A DNA stretch of 64,000 nt, from the NCBI GenBank assembly GCA_943788365.1, contig CALSPZ010000001.1, forward strand, positions 372,001 to 436,000. Direction: 5' to 3'. A program made the translations under genes and the position numbers. The notes under the pieces are model-generated. The model saw nothing but the letters and a program-made list of their open reading frames with translations. It searched no databases and was not told where the DNA came from. Positions 54,373-63,756 of the stretch are shown piece by piece; the stretch's first letter is position 1, and the number at the start of each line of letters is the position of its first letter. The DNA is from CAJQGY01 sp905478015 (lineage in GTDB: Bacteria > Pseudomonadota > Gammaproteobacteria > Magnimaribacterales > D2472).

Positions 54373-55608
54373 ATGGAAATTGCATTTGCATTAGATACGT
54401 TTTATGCCGTCATGGCAGGAGCATTAGTTATGTTTATGGCAGCTGGTTTTACCATGCTAGAAGCGGGACTTGTTCAAAAAAAAGATGTATCTGAAATTGT
54501 AACGAAAAATATAGGTCTATATTCAATAGCTTGTATTATGTACTTAGTATGTGGATTTGCTCTGATGTATCCTGTGGGATCATTTGTAGAAGGTATTATA
54601 CCCTCAATAGCTACTTCTGTAGGCCTATCAACTTCATTACCAAATGAAGAGATTGGTATACCTTATGGAATGGATTATTCACAACAGGCTGACTTCTTTT
54701 TCCAAGTAGTATTTGTTGCAACCGCTATGTCGATTGTTTCAGGTGCTGTTGCTGGGAGAATGAAGCTAGTTCCATTCTTTTTGTTTGCAATCGTATTAAC
54801 TGGGTTCATATATCCAATTCAAGGATACTGGAATTGGGGTGGAGGCTTCCTAAGCTCAATGGGTTATTCAGATTATGCTGGATCAGGAACAGTTCACCTA
54901 TGTGGTGCTGCTGCTGCTTTGGCTGTAGTCTTGGTTTTAGGACCTAGAAAAGGTAAATATGCTGCTGATGGAACATCTTTGCCAATGCCTGGTTCAAATA
55001 TCCCTATGGCCGCTCTTGGTGTTTGGATTTTATGGTTAGGTTGGTTTGGATTTAATGGAGGATCGGAGCTTATTGTTAGCACTGAAACATCAGCCATTGC
55101 AGTAAGCCAAGTATTCTTAAATACAAACATGGCTGCTTCAGGTGGTGTTGTTGCTGCTATTTTAATAAGTCTTTTTAAGACAGGTAAAATGGATGTAACA
55201 ATGGCTATGAATGGTGCTATAGCTGGATTAGTTGCTATAACAGCTGGGCCAAGCGTCCCTTCTGCAGGAGCTGCAGTTCTTATTGGTGCATTAGGTGGAG
55301 CTTTAGTTTATTTCTCTATCTTGTTTTTCGACAGAAGGTTAAAACTAGATGATCCAGTTGGAGCTATATCTGCTCACGGTATTGTTGGTATTCTAGGTGT
55401 ATTAGTTGTTCCACTAACAAACACAGAGGCCAGTCTTTTACCTCAACTTGTTGGTGTGGTATCAATTGCAGGATTTACTTTTATTGCTAGTTACATAGCC
55501 ATATCAGTTATTAATTCTGTACTGCCAATTAGAGCAAGTGATGAAGAGCAATATGTTGGATTGGATGTTTCTGAGATAGGTGTGGAAGCTTATCCAGAGT
55601 TTAAATAA
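54373..55608 (+). CDS. amtB: Ammonium transporter, first copy
   Basis: A 411-aa Amt channel with about 11 helices. The pore His pair is in SGTVHLCGAAAAL and ISAHGIVGILG. It lacks the cleaved signal peptide of E. coli AmtB and has a different N-terminus (AGFTMLEAGLVQKKDVSE), so it belongs to another Amt branch than the copy at 55778. It is in an operon with glnK and the porin. It ends 8 bp before a terminator pair. Confidence 0.95.
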   Translation: MEIAFALDTFYAVMAGALVMFMAAGFTMLEAGLVQKKDVSEIVTKNIGLYSIACIMYLVCGFALMYPVGSFVEGIIPSIATSVGLSTSLPNEEIGIPYGMDYSQQADFFFQVVFVATAMSIVSGAVAGRMKLVPFFLFAIVLTGFIYPIQGYWNWGGGFLSSMGYSDYAGSGTVHLCGAAAALAVVLVLGPRKGKYAADGTSLPMPGSNIPMAALGVWILWLGWFGFNGGSELIVSTETSAIAVSQVFLNTNMAASGGVVAAILISLFKTGKMDVTMAMNGAIAGLVAITAGPSVPSAGAAVLIGALGGALVYFSILFFDRRLKLDDPVGAISAHGIVGILGVLVVPLTNTEASLLPQLVGVVSIAGFTFIASYIAISVINSVLPIRASDEEQYVGLDVSEIGVEAYPEFK

Positions 55609-55615
55609 TTTCTTT

Positions 55616-55652
55616 AAGGCTTAGGTTTCCCCCCTATAAGTAACTAAGCCTT
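55616..55652 (+). terminator. Terminator of the first amtB operon
   Basis: AAGGCTTAG pairs with CTAAGCCTT around a C-rich loop, with TTTCC after it, starting 8 bp after the amtB stop. Confidence 0.7.
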
Positions 55653-55658
55653 TCCTCG

Positions 55659-55689
55659 GAGAAGAGTTATCTCCCTGATAACTCTTCTC
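55659..55689. terminator. Second, 13-bp perfect hairpin between the amtB genes
   Basis: GAGAAGAGTTATC and GATAACTCTTCTC pair perfectly around TCCCT. Only a weak T run follows. It may reinforce the first terminator or be a regulatory structure. Confidence 0.6.
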
Positions 55690-55730
55690 ATCTTATTTGC
55701 ATCATTATTAATCAATACCATCTCTTTTTA

Positions 55731-55746
55731 TCGGCATGTAAATTGC
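55731..55746 (+). promoter_or_regulatory. Sigma-54 promoter for the second amtB
   Basis: TCGGCATGTAAATTGCA has GG and GC ten bases apart and matches the -24/-12 pattern. The ATG follows 31 bp later behind ATAGGAG. Confidence 0.75.
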
Positions 55747-55777
55747 ATGTAATCATATATTACATATAGGAGTAATA

Positions 55778-57055
55778 ATGATTAATCGAAATATAGCTAT
55801 TCTACTTTCAATCTTTTTTGTGCCAAATGTTTTTGCCAATGTTGATTCAGGTGATACTGCCTGGATACTTACATCAACTGCACTAGTATTATTTATGACC
55901 TTACCAGGTCTTGCATTGTTTTATGGAGGGTTGGTAAGAACCAAAAATGTTCTTTCTGTATTAATGCAATGTTTCACAATAGCTTGCCTAATATCAGTAT
56001 GTTGGGTGGTTTATGGTTATAGTCTTGCCTTTAAGGGCGACGGTGCATTTATTGGTGATCTTAGCGCCCTATTTCTTAATGGTATTGAAAGAGACTCTTT
56101 ATCGGGAACTCTTCCAGAGACTGTGTTTATTACTTTTCAAATGACATTTGCAATTATTACGCCTGCTTTGGTTGTGGGTGCTTTTGCTGAAAGAATGAAA
56201 TTTGGAGCAATGTGTCTTTTCTCAGTCTTATGGTTTACTTTGGTTTATCTTCCAGCCTGTCATATGGTTTGGGGTGGTGGTTATCTTGCTGAAAAGGGAG
56301 TTATTGATTTTGCAGGCGGATTGGTAGTTCATGCTACATGCGGAATAGGCGCTTTGGTGATTGCAGTTTATTTAGGTAAAAGAGAGGGTTTTCTTACAAA
56401 ACCTATGCCTCCTCACAATAGAACAATGGTAATGATCGGAGCTTCGATGTTATGGGTTGGTTGGTTTGGTTTTAATGCTGGTAGCGCTGTAGCAGCTGAT
56501 AGCAATGCTGGAATGGCTATGCTGGTAACTCATATAAGTGCAGCTATTGGAGCCTTAACCTGGATGGGTATAGAGTGGGTAAAATCAGGTAAAGCAACAA
56601 TGATTGGTATTGCGACTGGAATGGTTGCGGGTCTTGCAACAATTACACCAGCATCTGGCACTGTGGGTCCTGCAGGTGCTATGTTGATTGGGCTATTAGC
56701 AGGATCTATTTGTTTTTACGCAACTCAATTAATTAAATCTGGTTTAAAGATAGATGATTCCTTGGATGTTTTTCCCGTTCATGGTGTTGGCGGCATACTA
56801 GGAATTGTAATGTTGAGTTTGATTGGAAATCCTGATGGTTTCTTGGGCTCAGGATCAACAGGATTTGATAACTCAACGATTGATCAATTATTTATTCAAG
56901 TTCAAGGTATATTTATAATTTGTGCCTGGACTGCTGTTGCAACATATATTATTTTAAAAATATTAAATATTTTTGTTGATTTAAGAGTTTCACAGGAAGA
57001 GGAAGATGAGGGTCTAGATATCAGCCTTCATAATGAGCAAGGATATAATTTATAG
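55778..57055 (+). CDS. amtB: Ammonium transporter, second copy
   Basis: 425 aa with an N-terminal signal-like segment (1-20, ending VFANV), then the E. coli-type start DTAWILTSTALVLFMTLPG and LALFYGGLVRTKNVLS. Pore His residues are in GLVVHATCGIGAL and FPVHGVGGILG. It has its own sigma-54 promoter. Two Amt types next to one GlnK suggest different affinities or conditions. It overlaps the convergent acyltransferase gene by 6 bp. Confidence 0.95.
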   Translation: MINRNIAILLSIFFVPNVFANVDSGDTAWILTSTALVLFMTLPGLALFYGGLVRTKNVLSVLMQCFTIACLISVCWVVYGYSLAFKGDGAFIGDLSALFLNGIERDSLSGTLPETVFITFQMTFAIITPALVVGAFAERMKFGAMCLFSVLWFTLVYLPACHMVWGGGYLAEKGVIDFAGGLVVHATCGIGALVIAVYLGKREGFLTKPMPPHNRTMVMIGASMLWVGWFGFNAGSAVAADSNAGMAMLVTHISAAIGALTWMGIEWVKSGKATMIGIATGMVAGLATITPASGTVGPAGAMLIGLLAGSICFYATQLIKSGLKIDDSLDVFPVHGVGGILGIVMLSLIGNPDGFLGSGSTGFDNSTIDQLFIQVQGIFIICAWTAVATYIILKILNIFVDLRVSQEEEDEGLDISLHNEQGYNL

Positions 57056-58159
57056 AGAATTGCTGTATTGTTTTAAAAAAGTGTCATGTATTTCCTCGGG
57101 AATATATGACATTTTTTTTTGTAAGTATCTATAACCATCTTTTAAATGCTCATCAATAGCATCAACCTTAATTTCTTTATTTTGAAGAATGAGATCTGCA
57201 GCATAATTTGTTGCATGGTTTTTATATAAAGACTTAATATTATCTGAAATTCTTGATGCGCATTCTAAATAGTCATCGCCTTCAAATAGGATTTGTTTTC
57301 CGATAGATAAAGATACATTTCCTTTTTCTAAAGTAATTCCATCTGAAATGCTTTTAAGATCCTCTCCTTTTTTCTTTTGATACTCAACCCCATTAATGTT
57401 TGAAAATACCTCTTTAGCTTTCAATATGTCATTTGGATCATATTCATATGAGATTGCAACTGGTATAACCTTAAGGGAATTTAGCGATTGTGAGATATTA
57501 TTAGATCTCCTTGAGTGCAAGTGAATCATTTTTAATACAGATGGGTCGGTTATATCAATACCATCTTTTGATCGTCCTTGCTTTTGAGCTATCCATACAG
57601 ACTCATTCTTATCTAAAATCCTATCTTGAATAAACTCCGATGCAATATTTAAACTATCGTAGATTGCTCTTTTTGATTTGCCACTCCTATCTATAATGAA
57701 GCTTTTATTTAATCTCATAAGGTCTGATGCCCAGCCTTCTTCCACAAGGTTATTACCGACAGCATTGTTTGTGGTTTTTAAATTATTTTTATATAAAGAA
57801 TAGTTAAGTAGCGCTGAATCAAGTGTTATATCCCTATGATTTGAAATAAAAAGATATGATTCATTCTCGTCAATGTAATCCAAGCCCTCAACACTAAAGT
57901 TATTAATGGTATTTTTTATAACTTCATCAACAATATTTTTAAAGATATCTTGATAATCTTTAATAGTTTTTATTTTTTTAGCCTTAGATTTAAGTAACTT
58001 GGCTGCAATAAAATGAATAAATGGTAGCTTGGATAGTTTCGATAAAGCTGATGATGAGGAAATGAAAAGATTTTGCAAATCTCTATCTTCAACCAATCTG
58101 CTTAGAACAAGAGAGACTTCAGAATCATCATAGGGTCTTATGGAATCAAATTTATTCAT
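57050..58159 (-). CDS. Glycerolipid acyltransferase (PlsC/PlsB-like)
   Basis: 369 aa with an acyltransferase HX4D motif in ISNHRDITLDSALLNY and a second conserved block around FIIDRSGKSKRAIYDS and VWIAQKQGRSKDG, where the family has the glycerol-phosphate-binding EGTRS-like stretch. There is no obvious membrane helix. It is likely to acylate lysophosphatidate or a related lipid. It is divergent from the glycerophosphodiesterase gene across 60 bp, so both may serve phospholipid turnover. Confidence 0.8.
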   Translation of the reverse strand: MNKFDSIRPYDDSEVSLVLSRLVEDRDLQNLFISSSSALSKLSKLPFIHFIAAKLLKSKAKKIKTIKDYQDIFKNIVDEVIKNTINNFSVEGLDYIDENESYLFISNHRDITLDSALLNYSLYKNNLKTTNNAVGNNLVEEGWASDLMRLNKSFIIDRSGKSKRAIYDSLNIASEFIQDRILDKNESVWIAQKQGRSKDGIDITDPSVLKMIHLHSRRSNNISQSLNSLKVIPVAISYEYDPNDILKAKEVFSNINGVEYQKKKGEDLKSISDGITLEKGNVSLSIGKQILFEGDDYLECASRISDNIKSLYKNHATNYAADLILQNKEIKVDAIDEHLKDGYRYLQKKMSYIPEEIHDTFLKQYSNSL

Positions 58160-58219
58160 TAATTTATTTCACAATTGTAAAAATGTATTTTACATCAAAT
58201 ATGTATACAATATTTGCCT

Positions 58220-58948
58220 ATGAAATCATATCTTGACTATAAAGGTTTTGAGGTTTTGGCTCACAGAGGTGGTTCAATAGAATCTTATGAAAATACTGTT
58301 GAGTCTTTCCAGTACTCAGTTGAATTGGGTTGTAAGTATATTGAAACCGATGTTCAGTTATCATCTGATGGAAAGCCTTACATCTTCCATGATGACTCAA
58401 TTAAAAGATTAACAGGTCAAGATCTACTTTTTAATGAACTGCATAGTGCTGATATAGATAAAATAAGAATATTTAATAACTTAAAAATTCCTCTCTTAAA
58501 AGATGTTCTTTTAAAGTTTCCTAATACTAAATTTCAAATTGATGTTAAAACTGATGAGGTTGCTATGCCATCTCTTGAAATTATTCATCAAATAAATGCA
58601 GAAAATAGAGTCTGTATTGCGAGCTTTAGCAGCGCAAGACTCGAGAGAGTTAGTGCTAAATATCCAGAAATCTGTATTTCTATGGGTCCAAAGGAGATTG
58701 TAAAATTACTACTATCGAGCTTTGGATTGTATGGAAAAAAAATACCTGGCGATTGCTTGCAAGTTCCAATCTATCAATACGGCATTAAACTTGTAACTAA
58801 AAGATTTGTTAGTTTTATTCATAGTAAAGGCCTAAAAATAATTGTATGGACTATCAATGATGAAAAGACAATGAAAATGCTCTTTGACATGGGTGTAGAT
58901 GGCGTCATTACTGATAAACCAAAAAAATTATTTGAAGTTATAAACTAA
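58220..58948 (+). CDS. Glycerophosphodiester phosphodiesterase
   Basis: 242 aa from the ATG at 58220; a TTG two codons earlier is a less likely start. The GDPD motif VLAHRGGSIESYENTVESF and ETDVQLSSDGKPYIFHDDS hold the catalytic His pair and metal ligands, and the C-terminal VWTINDEKTMKMLFDMGVDG is typical. It has no signal peptide, so it is a cytoplasmic UgpQ type. It releases glycerol-3-phosphate from lipid head groups. Confidence 0.93.
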   Translation: MKSYLDYKGFEVLAHRGGSIESYENTVESFQYSVELGCKYIETDVQLSSDGKPYIFHDDSIKRLTGQDLLFNELHSADIDKIRIFNNLKIPLLKDVLLKFPNTKFQIDVKTDEVAMPSLEIIHQINAENRVCIASFSSARLERVSAKYPEICISMGPKEIVKLLLSSFGLYGKKIPGDCLQVPIYQYGIKLVTKRFVSFIHSKGLKIIVWTINDEKTMKMLFDMGVDGVITDKPKKLFEVIN

Positions 58949-59142
58949 TCTTCTTTAATAAAAATACTTAACAGGTATTTTTTAGCTAAGACATATATTG
59001 GAATAATGATTGAAGTAGTTATCAATATTTCAAGCTTCCAATCAAAATCAATGAGACCTCTTATAAACGGAGCAATAAAAAATGCAGTAAATGCTCCTAA
59101 AATGCTATAAAAAATAATTGATTCCTTACTTAAAAGCTTCAT
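58945..59142 (-). CDS. 65-aa two-helix membrane protein
   Basis: Two helices (about 9-30 and 35-57) with a short link (FIRGLIDFDWK). It overlaps the MFS gene's stop by one base (TAATG) and the GDPD stop by 4 bp. The function is unknown. Confidence 0.6.
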   Translation of the reverse strand: MKLLSKESIIFYSILGAFTAFFIAPFIRGLIDFDWKLEILITTSIIIPIYVLAKKYLLSIFIKED

Positions 59143-60392
59143 TACCTAGCCTTCAGCAATAAAAGTCCACCGCAAATAAATAGCATTACAATTGGAAGTA
59201 GAGCCATTGTTGTATCTTGAAAGTGAAGTAAGAAAAAACCGACCAGTAACGGGCCCATAAAAGCTCCAGCTTTTCCAAATGTATTAAAAAGACCAAAAAA
59301 TTCACCTGCTTTTTCTTGAGGAATAATTTTTGCAAAATAGCCCCGAGAGCTAGCTTGAATACCACCCTGAACTGAGCCTACAAGGGCCGCCATTAAATAA
59401 AATTCTACAGCCGTTGAAAGCTTAGTCGTAAATAGGATAATTGCTATATATAGAATGATTGAGAAAGATATAACAAATATATCTCCACTTCTTTCTCCAA
59501 TATGAGACCACATAATTGTAGCTGGGAAAGCTACAAATTGAACGATAATTAAACCAATAATAATAGCGCTATTTTCTAGACCAAGGTTTTTAGCAAATGT
59601 TGATGCTAGATACACTACAGTATGAACTCCATCAATATATAAGAAAAATGCTAGTAGAAAAATAAAAGCTTTTTTATATTTTTGTATTTCTTTAAAAGTA
59701 GTGTAAATATTTTTAAGAGAGCTTATAAAAGTATTGGTTTCTATCGTTTCTTTAGTAACATTGCTATCTTTGAATGAAATTAAAAGAGGTATAGAGAAGG
59801 TAAGCCACCAAACTGATACCGTTAAAAATGACCATCTTATCGCATCAGCCTGAGACTCAAGACCAAATGATGAAGGGTAAAGTGTCATTAATGCATTAAC
59901 AAGGAATAAGGTACCGCCACCTAAATAACCCCAAGCATATCCATATCCAGATATTTTTGAGAATAAGTCTGGTGATGCTATCAAGACTAGTATTTTGTCA
60001 TACAAAACTAATGATGCAGAAAAGAAGTAATTGGCAAGTGCATAAAAAATTAATGCATACATCCATGAACCAGACTTTATAAAAAATAGCATGGTCACAC
60101 ATATGACTCCAAGCAGTAAGAAAGTCCTAAAAAGTGATTTTGTACTATTTGATATATCTGAATAGGAACCAATCAAAGGTGCTGTAAAAAGTAAGATTAT
60201 ATTTGATACTGCCAAGGCAAAAGATTGATATGAGGCAGCATCAATTTTATCAATATTAGCTGCCCAAAAATCAAAGTAAAAAATTGGAAAAAAAGCAGCA
60301 ACAACGGTAGTCACAAAAGAAGAATTGCCAACATCATAAGCAATCCATGATTTAACTTGATTTGAAAATCTTTTTTTAGAATTTATGTTCAA
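59142..60392 (-). CDS. MFS transporter, UMF1-like
   Basis: A 416-aa 12-helix facilitator whose start (VKSWIAYDVGNSSFVTTVVA) and GSVQGGIQASSRGYFAKIIPQ match the UMF1/Atg22-like group; bacterial members have no settled substrate. It is coupled to the 65-aa gene downstream. Confidence 0.85.
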   Translation of the reverse strand: MNINSKKRFSNQVKSWIAYDVGNSSFVTTVVAAFFPIFYFDFWAANIDKIDAASYQSFALAVSNIILLFTAPLIGSYSDISNSTKSLFRTFLLLGVICVTMLFFIKSGSWMYALIFYALANYFFSASLVLYDKILVLIASPDLFSKISGYGYAWGYLGGGTLFLVNALMTLYPSSFGLESQADAIRWSFLTVSVWWLTFSIPLLISFKDSNVTKETIETNTFISSLKNIYTTFKEIQKYKKAFIFLLAFFLYIDGVHTVVYLASTFAKNLGLENSAIIIGLIIVQFVAFPATIMWSHIGERSGDIFVISFSIILYIAIILFTTKLSTAVEFYLMAALVGSVQGGIQASSRGYFAKIIPQEKAGEFFGLFNTFGKAGAFMGPLLVGFFLLHFQDTTMALLPIVMLFICGGLLLLKAR

Positions 60393-60491
60393 TGTGCTTA
60401 TATAATGTTTTTATCATTCTATATGAAAAAAATGTGTTGTAAAAAATTAAAACTTTTAATATATTTCATTAACTAATTTACGGGAGAGATT

Positions 60492-60593
60492 ATGCAAGAT
60501 AACGAAACAATTAAAAAGGGTGCAATATTCATTCTAGGAATAGGATTTACCATTTTTTTGCTTGGCTTGGGTGCTGTTATTTTTTATAACTAG
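60492..60593 (+). CDS. 33-aa single-helix membrane protein
   Basis: The ATG at 60492 has GGGAGAG just upstream, a good ribosome binding site. The product is a short charged head (MQDNETIKKG) and one helix. Its stop overlaps the convergent HIT gene's stop. The function is unknown. Confidence 0.55.
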   Translation: MQDNETIKKGAIFILGIGFTIFLLGLGAVIFYN

Positions 60594-60931
60594 CCTGGAG
60601 GCCATTTAAAAGGTCTGCCTGCTAGCAAGTGAATATGCAGGTGGAATACACTTTGACCTGCCTTTGCTCCATTATTGATAACCAGCCTAAAGGTATCATC
60701 AAGATTAAGCTGTGATCCCATTTTCTTGGCTACGACCATTAAATGTCCTAATAGCATAGAATCCGAATCATCTGCTTTTGAAATCATTTTAATAGCTTTT
60801 TTTGGAATTATTAAAAGATGGATTGGTGCTTGCGGAGCTATATCATTTATAACAATACAAAGGTCATCTTCATAGAGTATTTCAGCGTTAATCTCTCTTC
60901 TAATAATTTTTTCAAAAAGAGTTAAGTCCAT
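60590..60931 (-). CDS. HIT-family nucleotide hydrolase (HinT-like)
   Basis: 113 aa with the histidine triad HLHIHLLAG near the C-terminus and LLIIPKKAI. HinT hydrolyses adenosine phosphoramidates and adenylylated compounds. It is in line with the 62-aa and DedA genes upstream (11- and 7-bp gaps). Confidence 0.95.
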   Translation of the reverse strand: MDLTLFEKIIRREINAEILYEDDLCIVINDIAPQAPIHLLIIPKKAIKMISKADDSDSMLLGHLMVVAKKMGSQLNLDDTFRLVINNGAKAGQSVFHLHIHLLAGRPFKWPPG

Positions 60932-60942
60932 AATTTAAGAAA

Positions 60943-61131
60943 TTAAATAAAGCCTCTGAGAGCTCTAAAACCAATATAAAAAATTACAGCTGTCATTACT
61001 ATAGCAAGCATAATTATTAAAAGATCCCTAAGTGTTTGAAGTAAGCGACCCTGCTGTTTAACTTTTACTAACTTTAATAATAAAAATATAATTGCAATAG
61101 AGCTTACTAAAAGAATAAATATACTAATCAT
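60943..61131 (-). CDS. 62-aa two-helix membrane protein
   Basis: Two hydrophobic helices (2-20 and 38-56) with a basic link (KVKQQGRLLQTLRD), resembling small twin-helix inner-membrane proteins (DUF2909-like), although that match is a guess. It lies between hinT and dedA in one run. Confidence 0.55.
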   Translation of the reverse strand: MISIFILLVSSIAIIFLLLKLVKVKQQGRLLQTLRDLLIIMLAIVMTAVIFYIGFRALRGFI

Positions 61132-61138
61132 AAATCCC

Positions 61139-61645
61139 TCAATTAAAAATTGAACCTACTCCTGTTACCAGCACACCAAGGGCAAAACCCCATAAAAGAC
61201 AAGCCACTAAATCTGCTAAATAAAATTTTAACGTCTTAAGATCAGAAACACCAAGTAAAAAAGGCACAAGTGGTCTTATTGCAGGAATAAACCTTCCAAT
61301 TACAACTGCATAAGGCCCCCTCCTATCAAGAAAAGATTGGGATCTAGAGATGATTTTTTTTCTTTTTTGAAAGAATTTAGAATTTATTAAGTTTGGGCCA
61401 AGCGTTTTACCGAAGAAAAATCCACACATGTCACCTAAGTGAGCTCCTATAATAGCCATAGGCACAATAAGACTCAAAGGCAAAGCATCTGCATTGTATA
61501 TAAATATGCAAATAGAAAATAAAATTGCACTAGAGACAATTGCACCAGAAATCACAAATGATTCTAAGAATGCAAAAAATAAAATTATTAGCCATGCATA
61601 TTCAGCATTAGCAGAGAGAAATAATTCTAACTTATCTATATTCAT
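61139..61645 (-). CDS. DedA family membrane protein
   Basis: 168 aa with the DedA/SNARE-associated pattern: GAHLGDMCGFFFGKTLGP, then FLDRRGPYAVVIGRFIPAIRPLVPFLLG, with the two conserved Arg. The family takes part in flipping undecaprenyl phosphate or phospholipids and in membrane-potential upkeep. It is slightly shorter than E. coli DedA proteins (about 200-220 aa). Confidence 0.9.
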   Translation of the reverse strand: MNIDKLELFLSANAEYAWLIILFFAFLESFVISGAIVSSAILFSICIFIYNADALPLSLIVPMAIIGAHLGDMCGFFFGKTLGPNLINSKFFQKRKKIISRSQSFLDRRGPYAVVIGRFIPAIRPLVPFLLGVSDLKTLKFYLADLVACLLWGFALGVLVTGVGSIFN

Positions 61646-61717
61646 GAATATTTGATTTTACGTTGTTTTGAAGCTTAATAGAAACTATTATTTAGCTTAA
61701 TAAATTTTATAAACCTG

Positions 61718-62827
61718 ATGATAGAAAAATTTAGTATAGACATACCTCAAAAAGATATAGAGTTCTTAAATAAAAAATTAGCAACAACAAGATGGCCGGA
61801 TGAGTTAGATAACAAAGATTGGGCTGATGGAACGAATTTAGAATTTCTTAAAGATTTATGTGGGTACTGGGCTTCAGATTATAATTGGAGAGAGCACGAA
61901 AAAACTCTAAATGATATTGGAAGTTATAAATTTTTTCATGATGATGGATATGTGCACTTCCTCCATTCTAAGTCAGATAACCCTGACGCAACTAATTTAA
62001 TACTAACTCACGGATGGCCAGGTAGCATTCAAGAATTTATAAAATTAATTAAATACCTTAAAGAGAATCATAATCAAAAATTTAATATTGTTTGTCCTTC
62101 CCTTCCTGGCTTTGGTTTTTCATCAAAACCTAAAAAAAGAGGTACTGATTCCAAAGCTATTGCAATAATTCAAAATAATCTAATGCTTGAACTTGGTTAT
62201 GAAAAATATATAGCTCAAGGAGGTGATTGGGGAGCAACAGTAAGCAAATGGATGGCTGATCTGTATCCTGATAATTGTATTGGTTTGCATTTAAATTTGG
62301 TAATCGCCTATCCTCCAGATAGTGAACCAATGCGCGGTGTAACAGAGCAAGAGATTAAATTTTTAGATAACTTTGAGAAATATAAAAGTCAAGGTTATGG
62401 GTATTATGAAATTCAAAAAACCAAACCTCAAACAATAGGTTATTTGCTTAATGACTCACCTGCAGGTCTCGCAGCATGGATAAGCGAAAAATTTTATGGT
62501 TGGTTTGAAGATGGTAGCAAGGATATTGTTATTAGCATTGATGAGTTACTTTCTATTATATCCTTGTATTGGTTTACTGAATCTGGAGCCTCATCTGCTA
62601 GACTGTATAAAGAAAATAATGGGCTTGGCTTCTCTTTCAATAAAGTAAGTCAGCCTACAGCAGGTGCAATATTTAAAAATGACATTATGATTCCACCTAG
62701 AGTGTGGGCAGAAAATATCTACAATATTGTTCAATGGAATGTTTATGAAGGTGGGCATTTTGCGGCCTTAGAAAGACCGCAAGAATTAGCCAAAGATATA
62801 ATTAAATTTAGTGATACTTTTGATTAA
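61718..62827 (+). CDS. Epoxide hydrolase (EHN type)
   Basis: 369 aa. The N-terminal EHN domain (FSIDIPQKDIEFLNKKLATT; TRWPDELDNKDWADG) leads into an alpha/beta hydrolase with HGWPGS, the nucleophile Asp in GGDWGATVSKW, and the C-terminal His in YEGGHFAALERP. Microsomal-type epoxide hydrolases open epoxides of lipids or terpenes. It has no signal peptide, so it is likely cytoplasmic. It is convergent with the porin gene. Confidence 0.9.
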   Translation: MIEKFSIDIPQKDIEFLNKKLATTRWPDELDNKDWADGTNLEFLKDLCGYWASDYNWREHEKTLNDIGSYKFFHDDGYVHFLHSKSDNPDATNLILTHGWPGSIQEFIKLIKYLKENHNQKFNIVCPSLPGFGFSSKPKKRGTDSKAIAIIQNNLMLELGYEKYIAQGGDWGATVSKWMADLYPDNCIGLHLNLVIAYPPDSEPMRGVTEQEIKFLDNFEKYKSQGYGYYEIQKTKPQTIGYLLNDSPAGLAAWISEKFYGWFEDGSKDIVISIDELLSIISLYWFTESGASSARLYKENNGLGFSFNKVSQPTAGAIFKNDIMIPPRVWAENIYNIVQWNVYEGGHFAALERPQELAKDIIKFSDTFD

Positions 62828-62832
62828 CAAAC

Positions 62833-63756
62833 TTAAAATTTAATTTCAAATCCAACTGAGAGCATTGTTTTATTCTTTGATTTCTGATCTTTTTTAAGCT
62901 TAGAGTATGCTGCAAAGATTTTAGAATTTTTACTAGTTTTTATAGCGTAACCTATTGTGTTTTGCTCACCTTTGATTACCTTCATGTCAGATTTTGCTGA
63001 CTGAATCATTAAAGTTCCTTTGCTGGTAAGTTTATGTTTAAAACTATAAACGTATCCGTTCTCACTATTTAAAGTATTAGTATTTTCTGAGTCTTGTACC
63101 AATATTCCAAAAGTAGATTTTTTAAGAGGATAAACTAATGCAAACCTTTTGCTTTCAAAGCCTTTTAAACCATTGTCTGTCGAAAATGACGAAGAAATAT
63201 CGCCTCTTTTATAATTAATTGAGTAAGATTGATATGATTCTGATGATGTCTTTATATTATTCAATGTGAATTTTAGACCCTTATAAATTTCTGGTGATTC
63301 ATAACCAACCATATCCTGCATTCTATTTTCACCAACAAGAATGTTTTTTATGTCTGCACCAGTATCATTAAACAAATCAACTTTGAGTTGAGCTTTTTTG
63401 AAGGCAGTGTCATGAGTACCAACAAATAATTTTCCAAATGAACCTGAGATACCAATAAACGTATTCCTTTGTTTGAAAACCTTATCGCCATCTGCTCTCC
63501 CATCGGCTGCATCAAATTCATTTTCAATTTGAACAATTAGATTAAGACCATCAGAAATTGCATATTTAGATTTATAACCAATTCTAGATGCATTATTTCT
63601 TGTATCGGTATTTTTATCAGAATTAATTTCTGTTTGCATTAAGCTTACATTGACTTTTCCATAAAACTCACCATTTGAAGCTAATGCTTGAAGTGGAAGA
63701 AAAATAGTTAAAGTAAGTAATGATAGACATATCCTAGTATTAATAATTTTTTTCAT
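62833..63756 (-). CDS. General porin-like outer-membrane protein
   Basis: 307 aa with a signal peptide (about 1-26, ending LQALAS) then GEFYGKVNVSLMQTE, and the porin landmarks SRIGYKSKYAISDGLNLIVQIENEF and RNTFIGISGSFGKLFVGTHDT. It ends with a C-terminal Phe (SVGFEIKF), the usual barrel-assembly signal. It is probably a trimeric 16-stranded diffusion porin. Confidence 0.9.
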   Translation of the reverse strand: MKKIINTRICLSLLTLTIFLPLQALASNGEFYGKVNVSLMQTEINSDKNTDTRNNASRIGYKSKYAISDGLNLIVQIENEFDAADGRADGDKVFKQRNTFIGISGSFGKLFVGTHDTAFKKAQLKVDLFNDTGADIKNILVGENRMQDMVGYESPEIYKGLKFTLNNIKTSSESYQSYSINYKRGDISSSFSTDNGLKGFESKRFALVYPLKKSTFGILVQDSENTNTLNSENGYVYSFKHKLTSKGTLMIQSAKSDMKVIKGEQNTIGYAIKTSKNSKIFAAYSKLKKDQKSKNKTMLSVGFEIKF

